Assembly: GCA_900549415.1 (NCBI GenBank)
Contig: URNX01000017.1
Span: 1 to 62,624 of the forward strand
Length of the DNA: 62,624 nt
DNA from: an uncultured bacterium
GTDB lineage: Bacteria; Verrucomicrobiota; Lentisphaeria; Victivallales; UBA1829
Direction of reading: 5' to 3'
Of the stretch, positions 43,093 to 52,260 are shown piece after piece. The translations under genes were made by a program, and so were the position numbers. The stretch's first letter is position 1; every line of letters starts with the position of its first letter. The notes beneath the pieces were generated by a model. It did not search any database and was not told where the DNA came from. It was given only the letters and a program-made list of their open reading frames with translations.

Positions 43093-44628
43093 ATGGCGAA
43101 CAAAATATTCAACACCGACAAGCGCATCAAACTCGGCGTCTGGGGACTCGGACGAGGCGGAGACCTCATCGCATGCTGCAAGGCTCTGAACATCGACGTC
43201 GTCGCCGGCTGCGACTTCAACGAACACATCCGGGAAAATTTCCGAAAACACGCTCCTGATGTTTTCCTGACTGCGGATGAAGACGAATTTCTCGCTCAGG
43301 ACATGGACGCCGTGCTTGTTGCGACCTGGTTTATGGACCATGCGAAACACTCGATCAAAGCTCTGAACGCAGGAAAGCATGTCATGTGCGAAGTAACCTC
43401 GTTCTACACTCCGGCGGAAGCGGTCGCCCTTGTCGAAGCGGTGGAGAAAAGCGGAAAAGTCTACAATCTGCTTGAAAACTATCCGTTCATGAAACCCAAT
43501 ATGATCGCGAAAAAACTCTGGGATGACGGTCTCTTCGGAGAATTTCTGTACGGAGAATATGATTACAACCATGACTGCCGCGTCCTTTCGTACGCCTATA
43601 TTGACGGAACTCCCGTTCAACCGGGATGGGCTGTTCACAACTGGCGCTCCTGGTTCAACGGACACTATTACTGCACCCACTCTCTCGGGCCGCTCATGTA
43701 TGTCACCGGCTTGCGGCCGGTTCAGGTTTCCGCGCCGAAACTCTCCATTCCGCTGCCGGGATGGGTGAACGACTTCCGGCATACCCCTTCGGTTTCCTTC
43801 GTCACCATGAACAACGGTGGAATCTTCCGGAACTTCATGGGTTCGATGACTCTGGATTCTCATTCGCGGAAAATATGGGGAACTCGCGCCGCCTACGATT
43901 TCACGGAAGACTGTCTCGTTTCCATTGGCGCGCGCGGCGATGGACGGAAATATGTACTGAAACCCGAATGGCCTGAAATGGGCGATCTGGCCGAGACAAT
44001 GGGACACGGCGGCGGCGATTTCTGGGAACTCTATTATTTCGCCCGCGAAATTCTGACCGGCGAAAAGGCGTTCTGGGACGTCTACCGCGCCTGCGACGTC
44101 TGCATGACCGGGCTCATGGCAGTGCGCAGCCAGGCTCAAAACGGAGCTCCGATCGACATTCCCGACTTCCGCGACAAAAACATACGGGAGAAGTACCGCA
44201 ACGACAACACCAAACCCGAACAACCCGATACGGACAATCTGCTTTTCGGGAAAAATCACGACCATGAAATCACCGGAAATTTCACGACGGTCATGACAAA
44301 GCTCATTCCTCTCCCGTGGGGATATCCGTGGGGCGGAACCGGGCTCGTGCGCAGCGTATTTGACGGCATGAAACTTTATCCGGATCTGAAACGTCCGGAA
44401 GACAAACTGGATGTCATCCGCAATGTCCGCACCCTCATTGCAGAACTGCCGGAACTCGCCAAGGTCTATCGCGACGCGCTGAAAATTGCAGACGCCTACC
44501 CGGATTCCCTGGGAGCACGGATTCTCCGCGAATCATTGAGCATCGGAGAGCCCGAAGCGATTCTGAACACCGAACAGACTCTCCGCGAATTGCAGGAGTG
44601 GCTCATCAGAAAGTCTGATCCATGCTGA
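43093..44628 (+). CDS. Gfo/Idh/MocA family oxidoreductase, long form
   Basis: 511 aa, longer than the usual 330-400 aa. Dinucleotide loop GVWGLGRGGDLI, then HVMCEVTSFYT where most members have EKP, and GHYYCTHSLGPLMYVTG in the C-terminal domain. The CEV replacement and the long C-terminal extension (about 380-511) resemble family members that act as NAD-dependent glycosidases (GH109-like), but that function is inference. AAAGGAGG precedes the ATG. It overlaps the transporter gene by 7 nt. Confidence 0.82.
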   Translation: MANKIFNTDKRIKLGVWGLGRGGDLIACCKALNIDVVAGCDFNEHIRENFRKHAPDVFLTADEDEFLAQDMDAVLVATWFMDHAKHSIKALNAGKHVMCEVTSFYTPAEAVALVEAVEKSGKVYNLLENYPFMKPNMIAKKLWDDGLFGEFLYGEYDYNHDCRVLSYAYIDGTPVQPGWAVHNWRSWFNGHYYCTHSLGPLMYVTGLRPVQVSAPKLSIPLPGWVNDFRHTPSVSFVTMNNGGIFRNFMGSMTLDSHSRKIWGTRAAYDFTEDCLVSIGARGDGRKYVLKPEWPEMGDLAETMGHGGGDFWELYYFAREILTGEKAFWDVYRACDVCMTGLMAVRSQAQNGAPIDIPDFRDKNIREKYRNDNTKPEQPDTDNLLFGKNHDHEITGNFTTVMTKLIPLPWGYPWGGTGLVRSVFDGMKLYPDLKRPEDKLDVIRNVRTLIAELPELAKVYRDALKIADAYPDSLGARILRESLSIGEPEAILNTEQTLRELQEWLIRKSDPC

Positions 44629-45506
44629 AAGCGCTTCTTCTTTCTCTGCTGACCGGGCTGATCTGGGCGGCAGTCGGCGCAATCTTCGGAAAAGCTCCGG
44701 GCGACCGCAAAAAACTGATCTCGTTTTTCGCAGTCTACTCTGTCATCTACTGTTTTTCCTCTCTTCTCCTCATTCCGGCGCAAAAAACCGGCTGGGGAGA
44801 AATGATGAAGCTTGCCGCCGTCATGATTCCCGCATCTGCCGCGGATCTGACCGGATTCTGGCTTCTCAAAAAAGTCATGGATTCCGGCCCCCAGAGCATC
44901 GCATGGGCGGGAATTCAAAGCGCCATGATTCTCCCCTTTCTCGGAGGAATGTTTCTGCCGGGCGTGCATACGACATGGTTCGGATGGACCGGGGTTCTCT
45001 TCATGCTGACCGGACTTGCTTTGCTGGCAAAAGGGAAAAAAAGCACGGCGAAGGAGAAAGCCGCAGGAGAAAAACGTTTCTGGCTCATTCTCGGATGCGC
45101 ATTCCTGATGACCGGGACGGCACAATTCCTGCGTCTGCTGCCCAACTACATGTCCCTGAGTCCGGCGGTGCTGGGCTGGAGAATCACTCTCGGCGCATTC
45201 GTCGCCCTGATCACCTGGAACGGAATCGCCGGAATGACTGCCGGATACGATCTCAAAGGAATCTGGAAAACGGCTCTGCTTTACGGCGTCGTTGTGCTCT
45301 GCGGGCAGTACACCTTCTACCTGGCGGCCGATGCGGCGGCAAAATGCGGCTGGAGCTCTGCAGTCTATCCGGCCGCAGTCGGAACCTGCATTCTGCTGTT
45401 CAGCGTTTACAGAGTTTTCTTCAAAAAAGAAAAACTTTCACTGCACGGCTGGCTTGGAATCCTGTTCATCATCTGCGGCATTGCCGGGCTTTCCGCAAAA
45501 AAGTAG
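44622..45506 (+). CDS. EamA/DMT-like membrane transporter
   Basis: 294 aa with about 10 hydrophobic helices in two similar halves (EamA-type repeat architecture). It probably moves a small metabolite, perhaps the substrate of the preceding oxidoreductase, with which it is translationally coupled. Confidence 0.72.
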   Translation: MLKALLLSLLTGLIWAAVGAIFGKAPGDRKKLISFFAVYSVIYCFSSLLLIPAQKTGWGEMMKLAAVMIPASAADLTGFWLLKKVMDSGPQSIAWAGIQSAMILPFLGGMFLPGVHTTWFGWTGVLFMLTGLALLAKGKKSTAKEKAAGEKRFWLILGCAFLMTGTAQFLRLLPNYMSLSPAVLGWRITLGAFVALITWNGIAGMTAGYDLKGIWKTALLYGVVVLCGQYTFYLAADAAAKCGWSSAVYPAAVGTCILLFSVYRVFFKKEKLSLHGWLGILFIICGIAGLSAKK

Positions 45507-45516
45507 AACGATGACG

Positions 45517-46524
45517 TCACTCTTTCTTCTTCCTCCACTCCGCAGGGAGGAGGAAGGCGATGCCGCCGAGAAGATTCGTCAGGAGAAGAACCGCGGTGTA
45601 AATCACCATTGCCGTCACAGCGGAATTTTCAGGAATGCCCCAGGCATTCAGGAGTGTTTTGACAACCGCATCCCGCGTGCCGAGTCCGCCGGGAGTCACA
45701 GGAACTGCCGAGGCTAAATTGCCGTAAGCGGAGGCCGTCAGCGTCACATCCGCAGGCGGCAGCTCGCGCATCGCACCGTAAAGAGGGAAATACAATGCAC
45801 CGAACAGAAGCGGATGAAGAATCAGAGCGGAAAAAAGTGTGGTCAGAACCAGAGTTTTCCAGCGAGTCCGGTAAGCGGAGACCGAACGGATGATGCTTCC
45901 CGGAATCCCCTTCATCCAGCGGTCTGCAATCTCAAGAAGCTTCGCGGCGAACTTCCAGCGGAAAATGTAATCCTGAAAAAACAGAACCGCAATCACTCCG
46001 ATTCCGCCCGCGCTGAGCAAAGAGAAAAGATACACGATCGATTTCGCCGCAACCGGAAGCTCCCCGATCCGGCGGAACATCAGGCAGAACGAAAACAGAA
46101 CCAGCAGAAACAATCCGCCGATGCCGACAATGCGGTCAACGAGAATCGAAACCGTCGCTTCGATGCGCCGTCCCTTTTCCACTTTGGATGCGAGCACCGC
46201 GGCTTTCAGCACGTCGCCTCCAACCGCGCCGGCGGGGATGAAAATATTCGCAAAGAGCCCGATGAACGCCAGCCGCATCGCCTCGTACCACGAGACGTTC
46301 AGTTCTTTGGCGATCAGAAATTTCCAGCGCACTCCGGTGAGCGTCACCTGCAGAAACTGCGCACAGAAACAGAGCACAACCCAGACAGGATCCATCCGGC
46401 GGACGGATTCAAGCATGGAGCGGGCGTCACCGCCGATCACCCAGGCAATCAGCAGTGCGGCAACGCCAAGTTTCAGAAACACTTTGAACAGCTGTTTCCA
46501 CAGCGGAGTCTTCGCGCCGTTCAT
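45517..46524 (-). CDS. UPF0104 / lysylphosphatidylglycerol synthase TM-like (flippase-like) protein
   Basis: 335 aa with about 8 membrane helices. Family landmarks are FIPAGAVGGDVLKAAVL and VPVTPGGLGTRDAVVKTLL. Members move or modify lipids at the inner membrane; the exact role is unknown. ATG 46524 overlaps the DUF190 stop (ATGA), and no family similarity exists upstream of it. Confidence 0.85.
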   Translation of the reverse strand: MNGAKTPLWKQLFKVFLKLGVAALLIAWVIGGDARSMLESVRRMDPVWVVLCFCAQFLQVTLTGVRWKFLIAKELNVSWYEAMRLAFIGLFANIFIPAGAVGGDVLKAAVLASKVEKGRRIEATVSILVDRIVGIGGLFLLVLFSFCLMFRRIGELPVAAKSIVYLFSLLSAGGIGVIAVLFFQDYIFRWKFAAKLLEIADRWMKGIPGSIIRSVSAYRTRWKTLVLTTLFSALILHPLLFGALYFPLYGAMRELPPADVTLTASAYGNLASAVPVTPGGLGTRDAVVKTLLNAWGIPENSAVTAMVIYTAVLLLTNLLGGIAFLLPAEWRKKKE

Positions 46525-46862
46525 TCCTTTTTCCCGTAAAAACGAGTCAGAACGGGTGTCAGGGTCATGAGACCGCGCGGAATCCGGCTGTCGATTTTCT
46601 GCACGAATGCTTCCAGATTCTCCCGCGTATCCACGATTTCCACAAGAACCGGCTGGTTGATCTGGAACGCTCGGAATTCCGGAGCCAGAACCGGATTGTT
46701 CGAACAGAATCCGCCGATTCCGCGGAGCACCGTCGCGCCGGAAATGCCGGCGGCTACTGCGCGCTGAACAATCCATTCGTAGAACGGAAGCCCTTCCACA
46801 TGATCTTTTTCCGCAGTGTAGATCCGGAGCAGATACGCTCCGTCAGTAAAAAGTTCCGGCAT
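46521..46862 (-). CDS. DUF190 family PII-like protein
   Basis: 113 aa. LLRIYTAEKDHVEGLPFYEWIV and GISGATVLRGIGGF are diagnostic for DUF190, a trimeric PII-like fold often linked to ion or fluoride transporters. Here it is coupled to a flippase-like membrane protein, which it might regulate. Confidence 0.88.
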   Translation of the reverse strand: MPELFTDGAYLLRIYTAEKDHVEGLPFYEWIVQRAVAAGISGATVLRGIGGFCSNNPVLAPEFRAFQINQPVLVEIVDTRENLEAFVQKIDSRIPRGLMTLTPVLTRFYGKKE

Positions 46863-46896
46863 GACGCACCTCCTTTGCCTTACCCTTAATTATTGT

Positions 46897-47994
46897 TTAA
46901 AAGGACTCGCGGTCCTCCGCCCATTTCTTGATGTCTTCCTGAACCGCCGCACGGGTATCGCCGGTGACGTCTTCCACGAATTTCTTGAAATAGGCTTCAA
47001 TCGCCTTGTGGAAGATGTGCAGGTACTCCACGCGCTCGGCAAAATAGCTTTCGCGATCCATCTCCTCCCCCTCGGGAAGGTTCAGTCCGGTGAAATTGAA
47101 CTTGTCGGCGTCAAAAGTGAACGTCCAGACGTCCTGGTCGCGCGCCATCATGATTTTCGCCTTTTTGAGTTTTTTGCCGACTGCAAGCGCGGCTTTTGCT
47201 TCGGCGGAAAGCTGGGGACAGCCCTTCTTGACAACGCTCTCCTCCGCGCCCTTCGCCTCGGCGGAGTAACCGAACGTCAGCGGACCTTCGATTCCGAGCT
47301 GGAATCTGCCGCAGTTCTCCACGTCCAGCTCTCCTCCGTTGAGTTCGGAGAAATACCAGAGCCAGGTGAGAAAGTCGCGTCCGGGCGTGGAATCCGTCGC
47401 CCCCGTGGGGTTGCCGGTAAACGAAACATCCGGCAGAGCACTGGATTCCTCTTTGAAAAGCTTGATCATCAGCTCATTGATCGTGACCGGAACCGGTTCC
47501 ACGCCAAGCTGACTGACGAATGCGCTCACAATCAGGTCGACCTGCGCGAACGAGGCCGTTCCGATGTACATCACATTCAGCGCGCGGTCCACCACAACCG
47601 GAGTTCCGGAAATCACCGGCGGCATCTTCATGAGATTGCGTTTGACGGCCTCCTCCTTGATGCGTTTCTTCTCCAGACGCGGCACGGAAAAGGTCTGGTT
47701 CGCATGCATGTACGCGAGTTCGTCACGGCGGCAGATTGCGTTCAGCAGCGAAGAGGGAATTTTGCGTTCCGCTTTGCGCAGGTTAAGATAGAGGTGGCCT
47801 CCGCAGATGGAAGTCGCCTCGCTGATCTCGGTTTCGAGCAGAAAGCGTCCGCTGACCCAGCCGATTTCGGGTTCCTCGGCAACGTCCTCCAGACGGCCGG
47901 CGGATGCCCCGGCGAGCTTTTTCAGATAATCCTCCGGCAGCGGCGAGCTGAGCGGACAGATGGTCAAAGCGATGCTTCCATGATCAAACGGCAT
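46897..47994 (-). CDS. rdgC: RdgC-like recombination-associated protein
   Basis: 365 aa. The family core LEKKRIKEEAVKRNLM, followed by a PVVVDRALNVMYIGTAS strand and the C-terminal half, matches RdgC, a ring-shaped double-strand DNA-binding protein that restrains RecA-dependent recombination in proteobacteria. N-terminal similarity is weaker. ATG 47994 follows AAGGAG; TTG 48000 is less likely. Confidence 0.78.
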   Translation of the reverse strand: MPFDHGSIALTICPLSSPLPEDYLKKLAGASAGRLEDVAEEPEIGWVSGRFLLETEISEATSICGGHLYLNLRKAERKIPSSLLNAICRRDELAYMHANQTFSVPRLEKKRIKEEAVKRNLMKMPPVISGTPVVVDRALNVMYIGTASFAQVDLIVSAFVSQLGVEPVPVTINELMIKLFKEESSALPDVSFTGNPTGATDSTPGRDFLTWLWYFSELNGGELDVENCGRFQLGIEGPLTFGYSAEAKGAEESVVKKGCPQLSAEAKAALAVGKKLKKAKIMMARDQDVWTFTFDADKFNFTGLNLPEGEEMDRESYFAERVEYLHIFHKAIEAYFKKFVEDVTGDTRAAVQEDIKKWAEDRESF

Positions 47995-48029
47995 TTTCAA
48001 ATCTCCTTAATAATACTGTTTTCCGTGGT

Positions 48030-48058
48030 ATTATATCATGAAACTGCCGTTTCGTCAA
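48030..48058 (-). promoter_or_regulatory. Strong sigma-70 promoter of rdgC
   Basis: Minus strand TTGACG (48058-48053), 17-nt spacer, TATAAT (48035-48030). Confidence 0.8.
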
Positions 48059-48179
48059 ACGCATAAAGAGAAAAAACAGCTTTCGAACTCAAAATTGCTT
48101 CATTTGCAGGAATTTTATTTTTTTTAAGCAAATTCAGCCCGTTTTCAATCGGTTTTTCATGAAAAAATCGGAAAATCAG

Positions 48180-48208
48180 TTGTTTTTCGCGCTCACAGCA
48201 CCTATATT
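48180..48208 (+). promoter_or_regulatory. Sigma-70-type promoter of the dehydrogenase operon
   Basis: TTGTTT (48180-48185), 17-nt spacer, TATATT (48203-48208), about 40 nt before the start codon. Confidence 0.6.
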
Positions 48209-48248
48209 CCGGAAGAAACGTTATTCCTAACATTTAAAGGAGACAGCA

Positions 48249-49310
48249 ATGAAAAACTACAAAATCGTCATGAAGTCCGCCAGCAATGCCGCACTGGAAG
48301 CGAGTGAAATTCCGGATCCCGTCGGAGATCAGGTGCTTGTCCGCGCCATGTACTCCGTCGTCAGCGCCGGAACGGAACGCGCATGGTCGATGGATATGAA
48401 CAACGCCCACCCGACCTTCCCCTACACGCCGGGTTACTGCGCCGCCGGAGAAGTCGTCAAAGTCGGTCCCGAAGTCACCCTCTACAAACCCGGCGACCGC
48501 GTCATCATCAACTGGGCGGGACATCAGCTCTACGCGCTCAAAAACGAAGGAGCGATGAACGTCACCGGCATCGTGACGAACCCGCAGTCGATGCACGACG
48601 TCCGCAAGGGCGCGCTCGTCAGGATTCCGGACAACGTCAAGACTCTCGACGCCGCATTCGCAAACATCGCCTCCTTCTCCTTCAACGGAGTCCGCAAGCT
48701 TCATCTTGAAGTCGGCGAAAGCGCGCTGATCGCCGGACAGGGCATTCTCGGCGTATTCGCTCTTCAGGTCGCCGGACTCTGCGGCGCCGTTCCGCTGATC
48801 GCCGCAGACTTCTCCCCCGAACGCCGCGCAACCGCCAAAAAACTCGGTGCCGACTACGCGCTCAACCCGGGCGACAAGGATTACATGGATCAGATCAAGG
48901 AGATCACCGGCGGAGAAGGCGTCCGCGCAATCGTTGAAGTCACCGGAAGCGCCGCCGCTCTCCAGCAGGCCCTCGAATACGTCGCATGGGAAGGCCGCAT
49001 CTGTCTGCTCGGCTGCACCCGCGTCCCCGAATTCCCGACCGACTTCTACCGTTTCGTCCACGGACGCGGCGTTCAGCTCTTCGGCGCGCACACCTTCAGC
49101 CGCGCGAAACTCGAATCCGCTCCGTACCACTGGACCCAGGAAGACGACTACAAGGCATTCCTCAAGCTCCTCGCCAACGGAAAAATGCAGGCGAGCTCCA
49201 TCATCTCCGAGATGATCTCTCCGGAAGACGCGCACTCCGTCTATCAGATGCTCGCGACCGACAAGAACCCGCCGATGGGGCTCGTCTTCGACTGGACCAA
49301 GCTGGCGTAA
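48249..49310 (+). CDS. Zinc-binding-type medium-chain dehydrogenase
   Basis: 353 aa MDR-superfamily enzyme. GYCAAGEVVKVGPEV in the catalytic domain, cofactor loop ALIAGQGILGVFALQVAG (GxGxxG). The structural-zinc four-cysteine loop is absent and the usual catalytic zinc ligands are not obvious, so it may be zinc-independent. Likely oxidises a sugar or polyol. AAAGGAG precedes the ATG; first of four tightly spaced genes. Confidence 0.84.
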   Translation: MKNYKIVMKSASNAALEASEIPDPVGDQVLVRAMYSVVSAGTERAWSMDMNNAHPTFPYTPGYCAAGEVVKVGPEVTLYKPGDRVIINWAGHQLYALKNEGAMNVTGIVTNPQSMHDVRKGALVRIPDNVKTLDAAFANIASFSFNGVRKLHLEVGESALIAGQGILGVFALQVAGLCGAVPLIAADFSPERRATAKKLGADYALNPGDKDYMDQIKEITGGEGVRAIVEVTGSAAALQQALEYVAWEGRICLLGCTRVPEFPTDFYRFVHGRGVQLFGAHTFSRAKLESAPYHWTQEDDYKAFLKLLANGKMQASSIISEMISPEDAHSVYQMLATDKNPPMGLVFDWTKLA

Positions 49311-49333
49311 AAAACGCCGGAAAGGAGAGCCGT

Positions 49334-49825
49334 ATGCCAACTCCACTGGAACTGCTTGAGGAACAAGTCAAAAGCGGGCTGATCCAAGGCGGCGTCGCCG
49401 CTTCCTCCCGCTCGGAAAAGATCGCGGCCGCCGGACAGCACAACGACCCGACCTGCTTCACCTGCCCCTTCCCCCTCGGAAGCGGCAGCTGCTTCTCGAC
49501 GGTTCACGACATGACGCTGTTCGCAAAAGACGTTCAGGAGCGCAGACTCTTCCCCGAATCCTATTACAGACTCATTGGAACTTGCGGATTCGACAAGGAT
49601 GGAAACCGCCGCAGTTTCGGCTGGGACATGACCGATGCGAAACGCCCCGCCGGGCTCTCCCGCTCCGCCATCTTCCACTCCGGCTGGACCGGTCAGACCA
49701 TCTGCGTTGATCCCGAAAACGATTTCGCGGCGGTCGTCCTCACCTCCCGCACAGGCGACTGGCAGGAGTGCTACGACGGACGCAACCGCATAATCGAAGC
49801 GATGTTTCAAAACAAACAGGAGTAA
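49334..49825 (+). CDS. Internally deleted beta-lactamase-family serine hydrolase
   Basis: 163 aa against about 330-400 aa for the family. The first 33 residues (TPLELLEEQVKSGLIQGGVAA...IAAAG) match the family start and residues about 45-163 match the C-terminal half (FSTVHDMTLFAKDV, FGWDM, HSGWTGQTICVDP). The central part with the S-x-x-K nucleophile and Y-x-N motifs is missing, so it cannot be catalytic as written. AAAGGAG precedes ATG 49334, and it ends 3 nt before the next gene, so it is still translated. Either a decaying gene or a reused fragment. Confidence 0.75.
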   Translation: MPTPLELLEEQVKSGLIQGGVAASSRSEKIAAAGQHNDPTCFTCPFPLGSGSCFSTVHDMTLFAKDVQERRLFPESYYRLIGTCGFDKDGNRRSFGWDMTDAKRPAGLSRSAIFHSGWTGQTICVDPENDFAAVVLTSRTGDWQECYDGRNRIIEAMFQNKQE

Positions 49826-49828
49826 CCG

Positions 49829-50875
49829 ATGTTCAATCCAGTAAAAATCATTCAGATCGGAGTCTGCCACGAACACGCGAACGGCAAAATCCAGTCGCTC
49901 AAACTGCTCCGGGATTACTTCGACATTGTCGGCTGGGTCGATGAACGCACCTTCAGCAAAACGCCGCGTCTCGGCAACGGATCCAACATGGAGCGTTATG
50001 AGGGCATCCCCAAACTGACGCTGGACGAAGCGCTTGATTACCCCGGCCTCGAAGCCGTCGCAGTTGAGGTTCCGAACAATGATCTTGTCCCCGTCGCAAC
50101 CCGGTGCATGGAGCGCAGCCTTGCCATGCACATGGACAAACCCGCCGGAGAAGAACTGCCTCCGTACAAGGCTTTGCTCGACGGCTGCAAAGCGCGCAAC
50201 CTCCCGTTCCAGATGGGCTACATGTACCGCGGCAACCCGGCCTTTCAGTTCATTCAGCGTCTCGTCCGCGAAAACGCGCTCGGCGAGATTTTCGCGATCG
50301 ACATGGATATGAACCACGGCTACGGCGGCGAAGACTACCAGGAATACCTCGCCAAATTCAAAGGCGGAATCATGTTCAACCTGGGCTGTCACCTGATCGA
50401 CTTCATCGTTTCGGTCATGGGCCGCCCGGAACGCGTGGAATCGTTCCTGATGTCGACTTCCGACGTCGCCCCCGCCACGAAGAACAACACCGCGGCCGTG
50501 CTCGGCTACCCGCACGCGACCGCCTTCATCCGCGCCTGCAGCCGCCACGCAAGCGGCGGAGTCAACGAGCGCCGCCTCAAAATCGAAGGCACGAACGGCT
50601 GGGTTGAAATCAGCCCGGTCGAACGCTTCGACGGCAAACCGCTCGAACTCAACATCTACCTGAAAAAGGCCTGTTGCGGCTACCCCGCGGGCGGAAACGT
50701 CATCAAATTTCCGCCGCAGTTCGACCGCTACACAGAACAGCTCATCGAGCTGGCGAAAATGATCCGGGGCGAAGCAAAAAGCCCTTACACTTTTGAACAC
50801 GACTGTCTGGTCCACGAGGTCACCCTCGCCGCGGCCGGATATACAAAATGGAGCCAAGAACCATGCACGCAATGA
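49829..50875 (+). CDS. Gfo/Idh/MocA family oxidoreductase
   Basis: 348 aa. Signature AMHMDKPAGEELP (DKP variant of EKP), GCHLIDFIVSVMG in the substrate domain; the N-terminal loop IGVCHEHANGK is degenerate. It overlaps the next gene by 13 nt. Confidence 0.85.
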   Translation: MFNPVKIIQIGVCHEHANGKIQSLKLLRDYFDIVGWVDERTFSKTPRLGNGSNMERYEGIPKLTLDEALDYPGLEAVAVEVPNNDLVPVATRCMERSLAMHMDKPAGEELPPYKALLDGCKARNLPFQMGYMYRGNPAFQFIQRLVRENALGEIFAIDMDMNHGYGGEDYQEYLAKFKGGIMFNLGCHLIDFIVSVMGRPERVESFLMSTSDVAPATKNNTAAVLGYPHATAFIRACSRHASGGVNERRLKIEGTNGWVEISPVERFDGKPLELNIYLKKACCGYPAGGNVIKFPPQFDRYTEQLIELAKMIRGEAKSPYTFEHDCLVHEVTLAAAGYTKWSQEPCTQ

Positions 50876-51822
50876 TTCTCGACGAACAACTCAATTTCAA
50901 ATGGGCGGAGGTTCCCGATCCGGTCCGCAAACCGGATGAAGTCCTCATCAGGGTCCACGCCGCGGCGGTCAACCGCGCCGACCTGATGCAGAAGGACGGC
51001 TGCTACAGTTCCCCCGCCGGCTGGCCGCAGTGGTGCGGACTCGAAGTTTCCGGCGAAGTCCTGGAAGCTCCCGCGGACGCCACCGTCAAACCGGGCGACA
51101 AGGTTTGTGCGCTGCTCGGCGGCGGCGGATATTCCGAACTGGTGACGGCCCCTGCGGGCATGGTCATTCCGATTCCGGAAGGACTTTCGATGATTGAAGC
51201 CGCAACCCTTCCGGAAGTCTGGTCGACGGTTTACCTGAATCTTCAGCTGGAAGCCGGCGGCATGAAACCGGGCGATGTTTTCTACATGCAGGCGGGCGCC
51301 AGCGGCGTTGGACTTGCCGCAATCCAGTATGCCAAACAGCTCGGCGCGGAAGTCATCACGACGATCGACTCCCCCGAGAAAGCGGAGTTTGTCCGCAAAC
51401 TCGGCGCGGATTACGTCCTTGACTACCGCAAGGAGGATGTCCGTCCCGTGATTGAAGCGCATCCCCCGACGGTCGCCCTTGACTGCATCGGCGGCAAGCT
51501 GATGGGCGAATGTTTCCGCAACATGGTTTTCGGCGGACGCTGGATCATGATTGCGACGATGGCGGGCGCGGAGACGACGATCAACCTTGAAACGGTCTGG
51601 CGCAAACGCATTCGTCTGATCGGCAGCACCCTGCGCAGCCGTACGCCGGAGGAGAAGAGCCGTATTCTGAAAGCCCTGCAGACGGAACTCTGGCCGTTGT
51701 TCTCGTCGCGCAAGCTGATCACGAACATCCATGCGGTGTTTCCGATCCGCGACGTAGAAAAAGCGCACGGCGTTCTCCGCCGCGCGGAAAACATCGGCAA
51801 AGTTGTTCTGACGCTTGTATAA
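50863..51822 (+). CDS. Quinone oxidoreductase-like (zeta-crystallin/PIG3 type) dehydrogenase
   Basis: 319 aa. NRADLMQKDGCY and CGLEVSGEVLEA are the PIG3/QOR landmarks; the NADPH loop is QAGASGVGLAAIQYAK; no zinc ligands. It transfers hydride to quinones or enones. The start is ATG 50863 after GGAG; ATG 50848 is poorly placed. Last gene of the operon, followed by a terminator. Confidence 0.88.
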   Translation: MHAMILDEQLNFKWAEVPDPVRKPDEVLIRVHAAAVNRADLMQKDGCYSSPAGWPQWCGLEVSGEVLEAPADATVKPGDKVCALLGGGGYSELVTAPAGMVIPIPEGLSMIEAATLPEVWSTVYLNLQLEAGGMKPGDVFYMQAGASGVGLAAIQYAKQLGAEVITTIDSPEKAEFVRKLGADYVLDYRKEDVRPVIEAHPPTVALDCIGGKLMGECFRNMVFGGRWIMIATMAGAETTINLETVWRKRIRLIGSTLRSRTPEEKSRILKALQTELWPLFSSRKLITNIHAVFPIRDVEKAHGVLRRAENIGKVVLTLV

Positions 51823-51828
51823 CCTCAT

Positions 51829-51859
51829 CCGGTCCCGCAGCCGAGGCTTGCGGGACCGG
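51829..51859 (+). terminator. Terminator of the dehydrogenase operon
   Basis: CCGGTCCCGCA (51829-51839) and TGCGGGACCGG (51849-51859), 11 bp perfect, 9-nt loop, followed by TATTT. Confidence 0.8.
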
Positions 51860-51943
51860 TATTTCCCCCTCCGTACACTTTATTTTTCTTTTCAGTTTTT
51901 TTGAATACAAACGAATTAAAAGGCTATATTTTTCACCCGAAAC
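51860..51943. other. A+T-rich boundary between core genes and the GTPase island
   Basis: Base composition drops sharply here. A possible additional promoter, TTGAAT (51901-51906)-N18-TATATT (51925-51930), points into the island. No gene, tRNA or repeat marking an integration site was seen. Confidence 0.4.
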
Positions 51944-52260
51944 GCTTGTAATTTTCACTATCTGTTGTATTTTATATATGACTTGCAAATATTTGTGAGT
52001 TATGCTGATTTGAAAGAATGATTGGAACCTGTTCGATAAAACTTGCAACCTTTTACCGTCTGCCCAGGAACCAACAGATTGAATAATGCAATGGACGACC
52101 GGAATCCGTTTCACAGGATTTCCGTATCTATTTGCATTCTGTTTTTGTGTCCGCAGATCATATTGTAAGATTTTATCATTCAGCCACTTGGAAGAAATAT
52201 TTTAACAGTTGCTGTAAGAAACCAGTTCCATCCGGAAGTCAGTAAAAGAAACGAGCAGTT
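51944..52260 (+). repeat. Duplicated control element, copy A (upstream of the GTPase operon)
   Basis: Homologous to 62011-62320. Shared parts in the same order: a promoter block (51944-51973, 25 of 30 identical); hairpin 1 (51978-52003); a 31-nt identical core (52033-52063) plus GGAACC; hairpin 2 with ATGGA/TCCGT (52091-52109) and TTTCACAGGA; TCTATTTGC-TTCTGTTTT (52127-52148); a weak third stem CAGCCAC/GTTGCTG (52181-52214); and GCTGTAAGAAA with following bases (52211-52245). Confidence 0.85.
51946..51973 (+). promoter_or_regulatory. Predicted promoter of the GTPase operon (conserved in copy B)
   Basis: TTGTAA (51946-51951), 16-nt spacer, TATTTT (51968-51973). The same spacing recurs as TTGCTA-N16-TATTTT at 62013-62040. 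Transcription would begin at the foot of hairpin 1. Confidence 0.6.

Noticed and set aside
49244..50872. 542-codon minus-strand frame over the Gfo/Idh/MocA gene
   Set aside because: Antisense shadow without motifs.
52033..52063. tRNA or tmRNA fragment in the conserved core
   Set aside because: GTTCGA-like bases are present, but no cloverleaf or acceptor stem can be formed around them.
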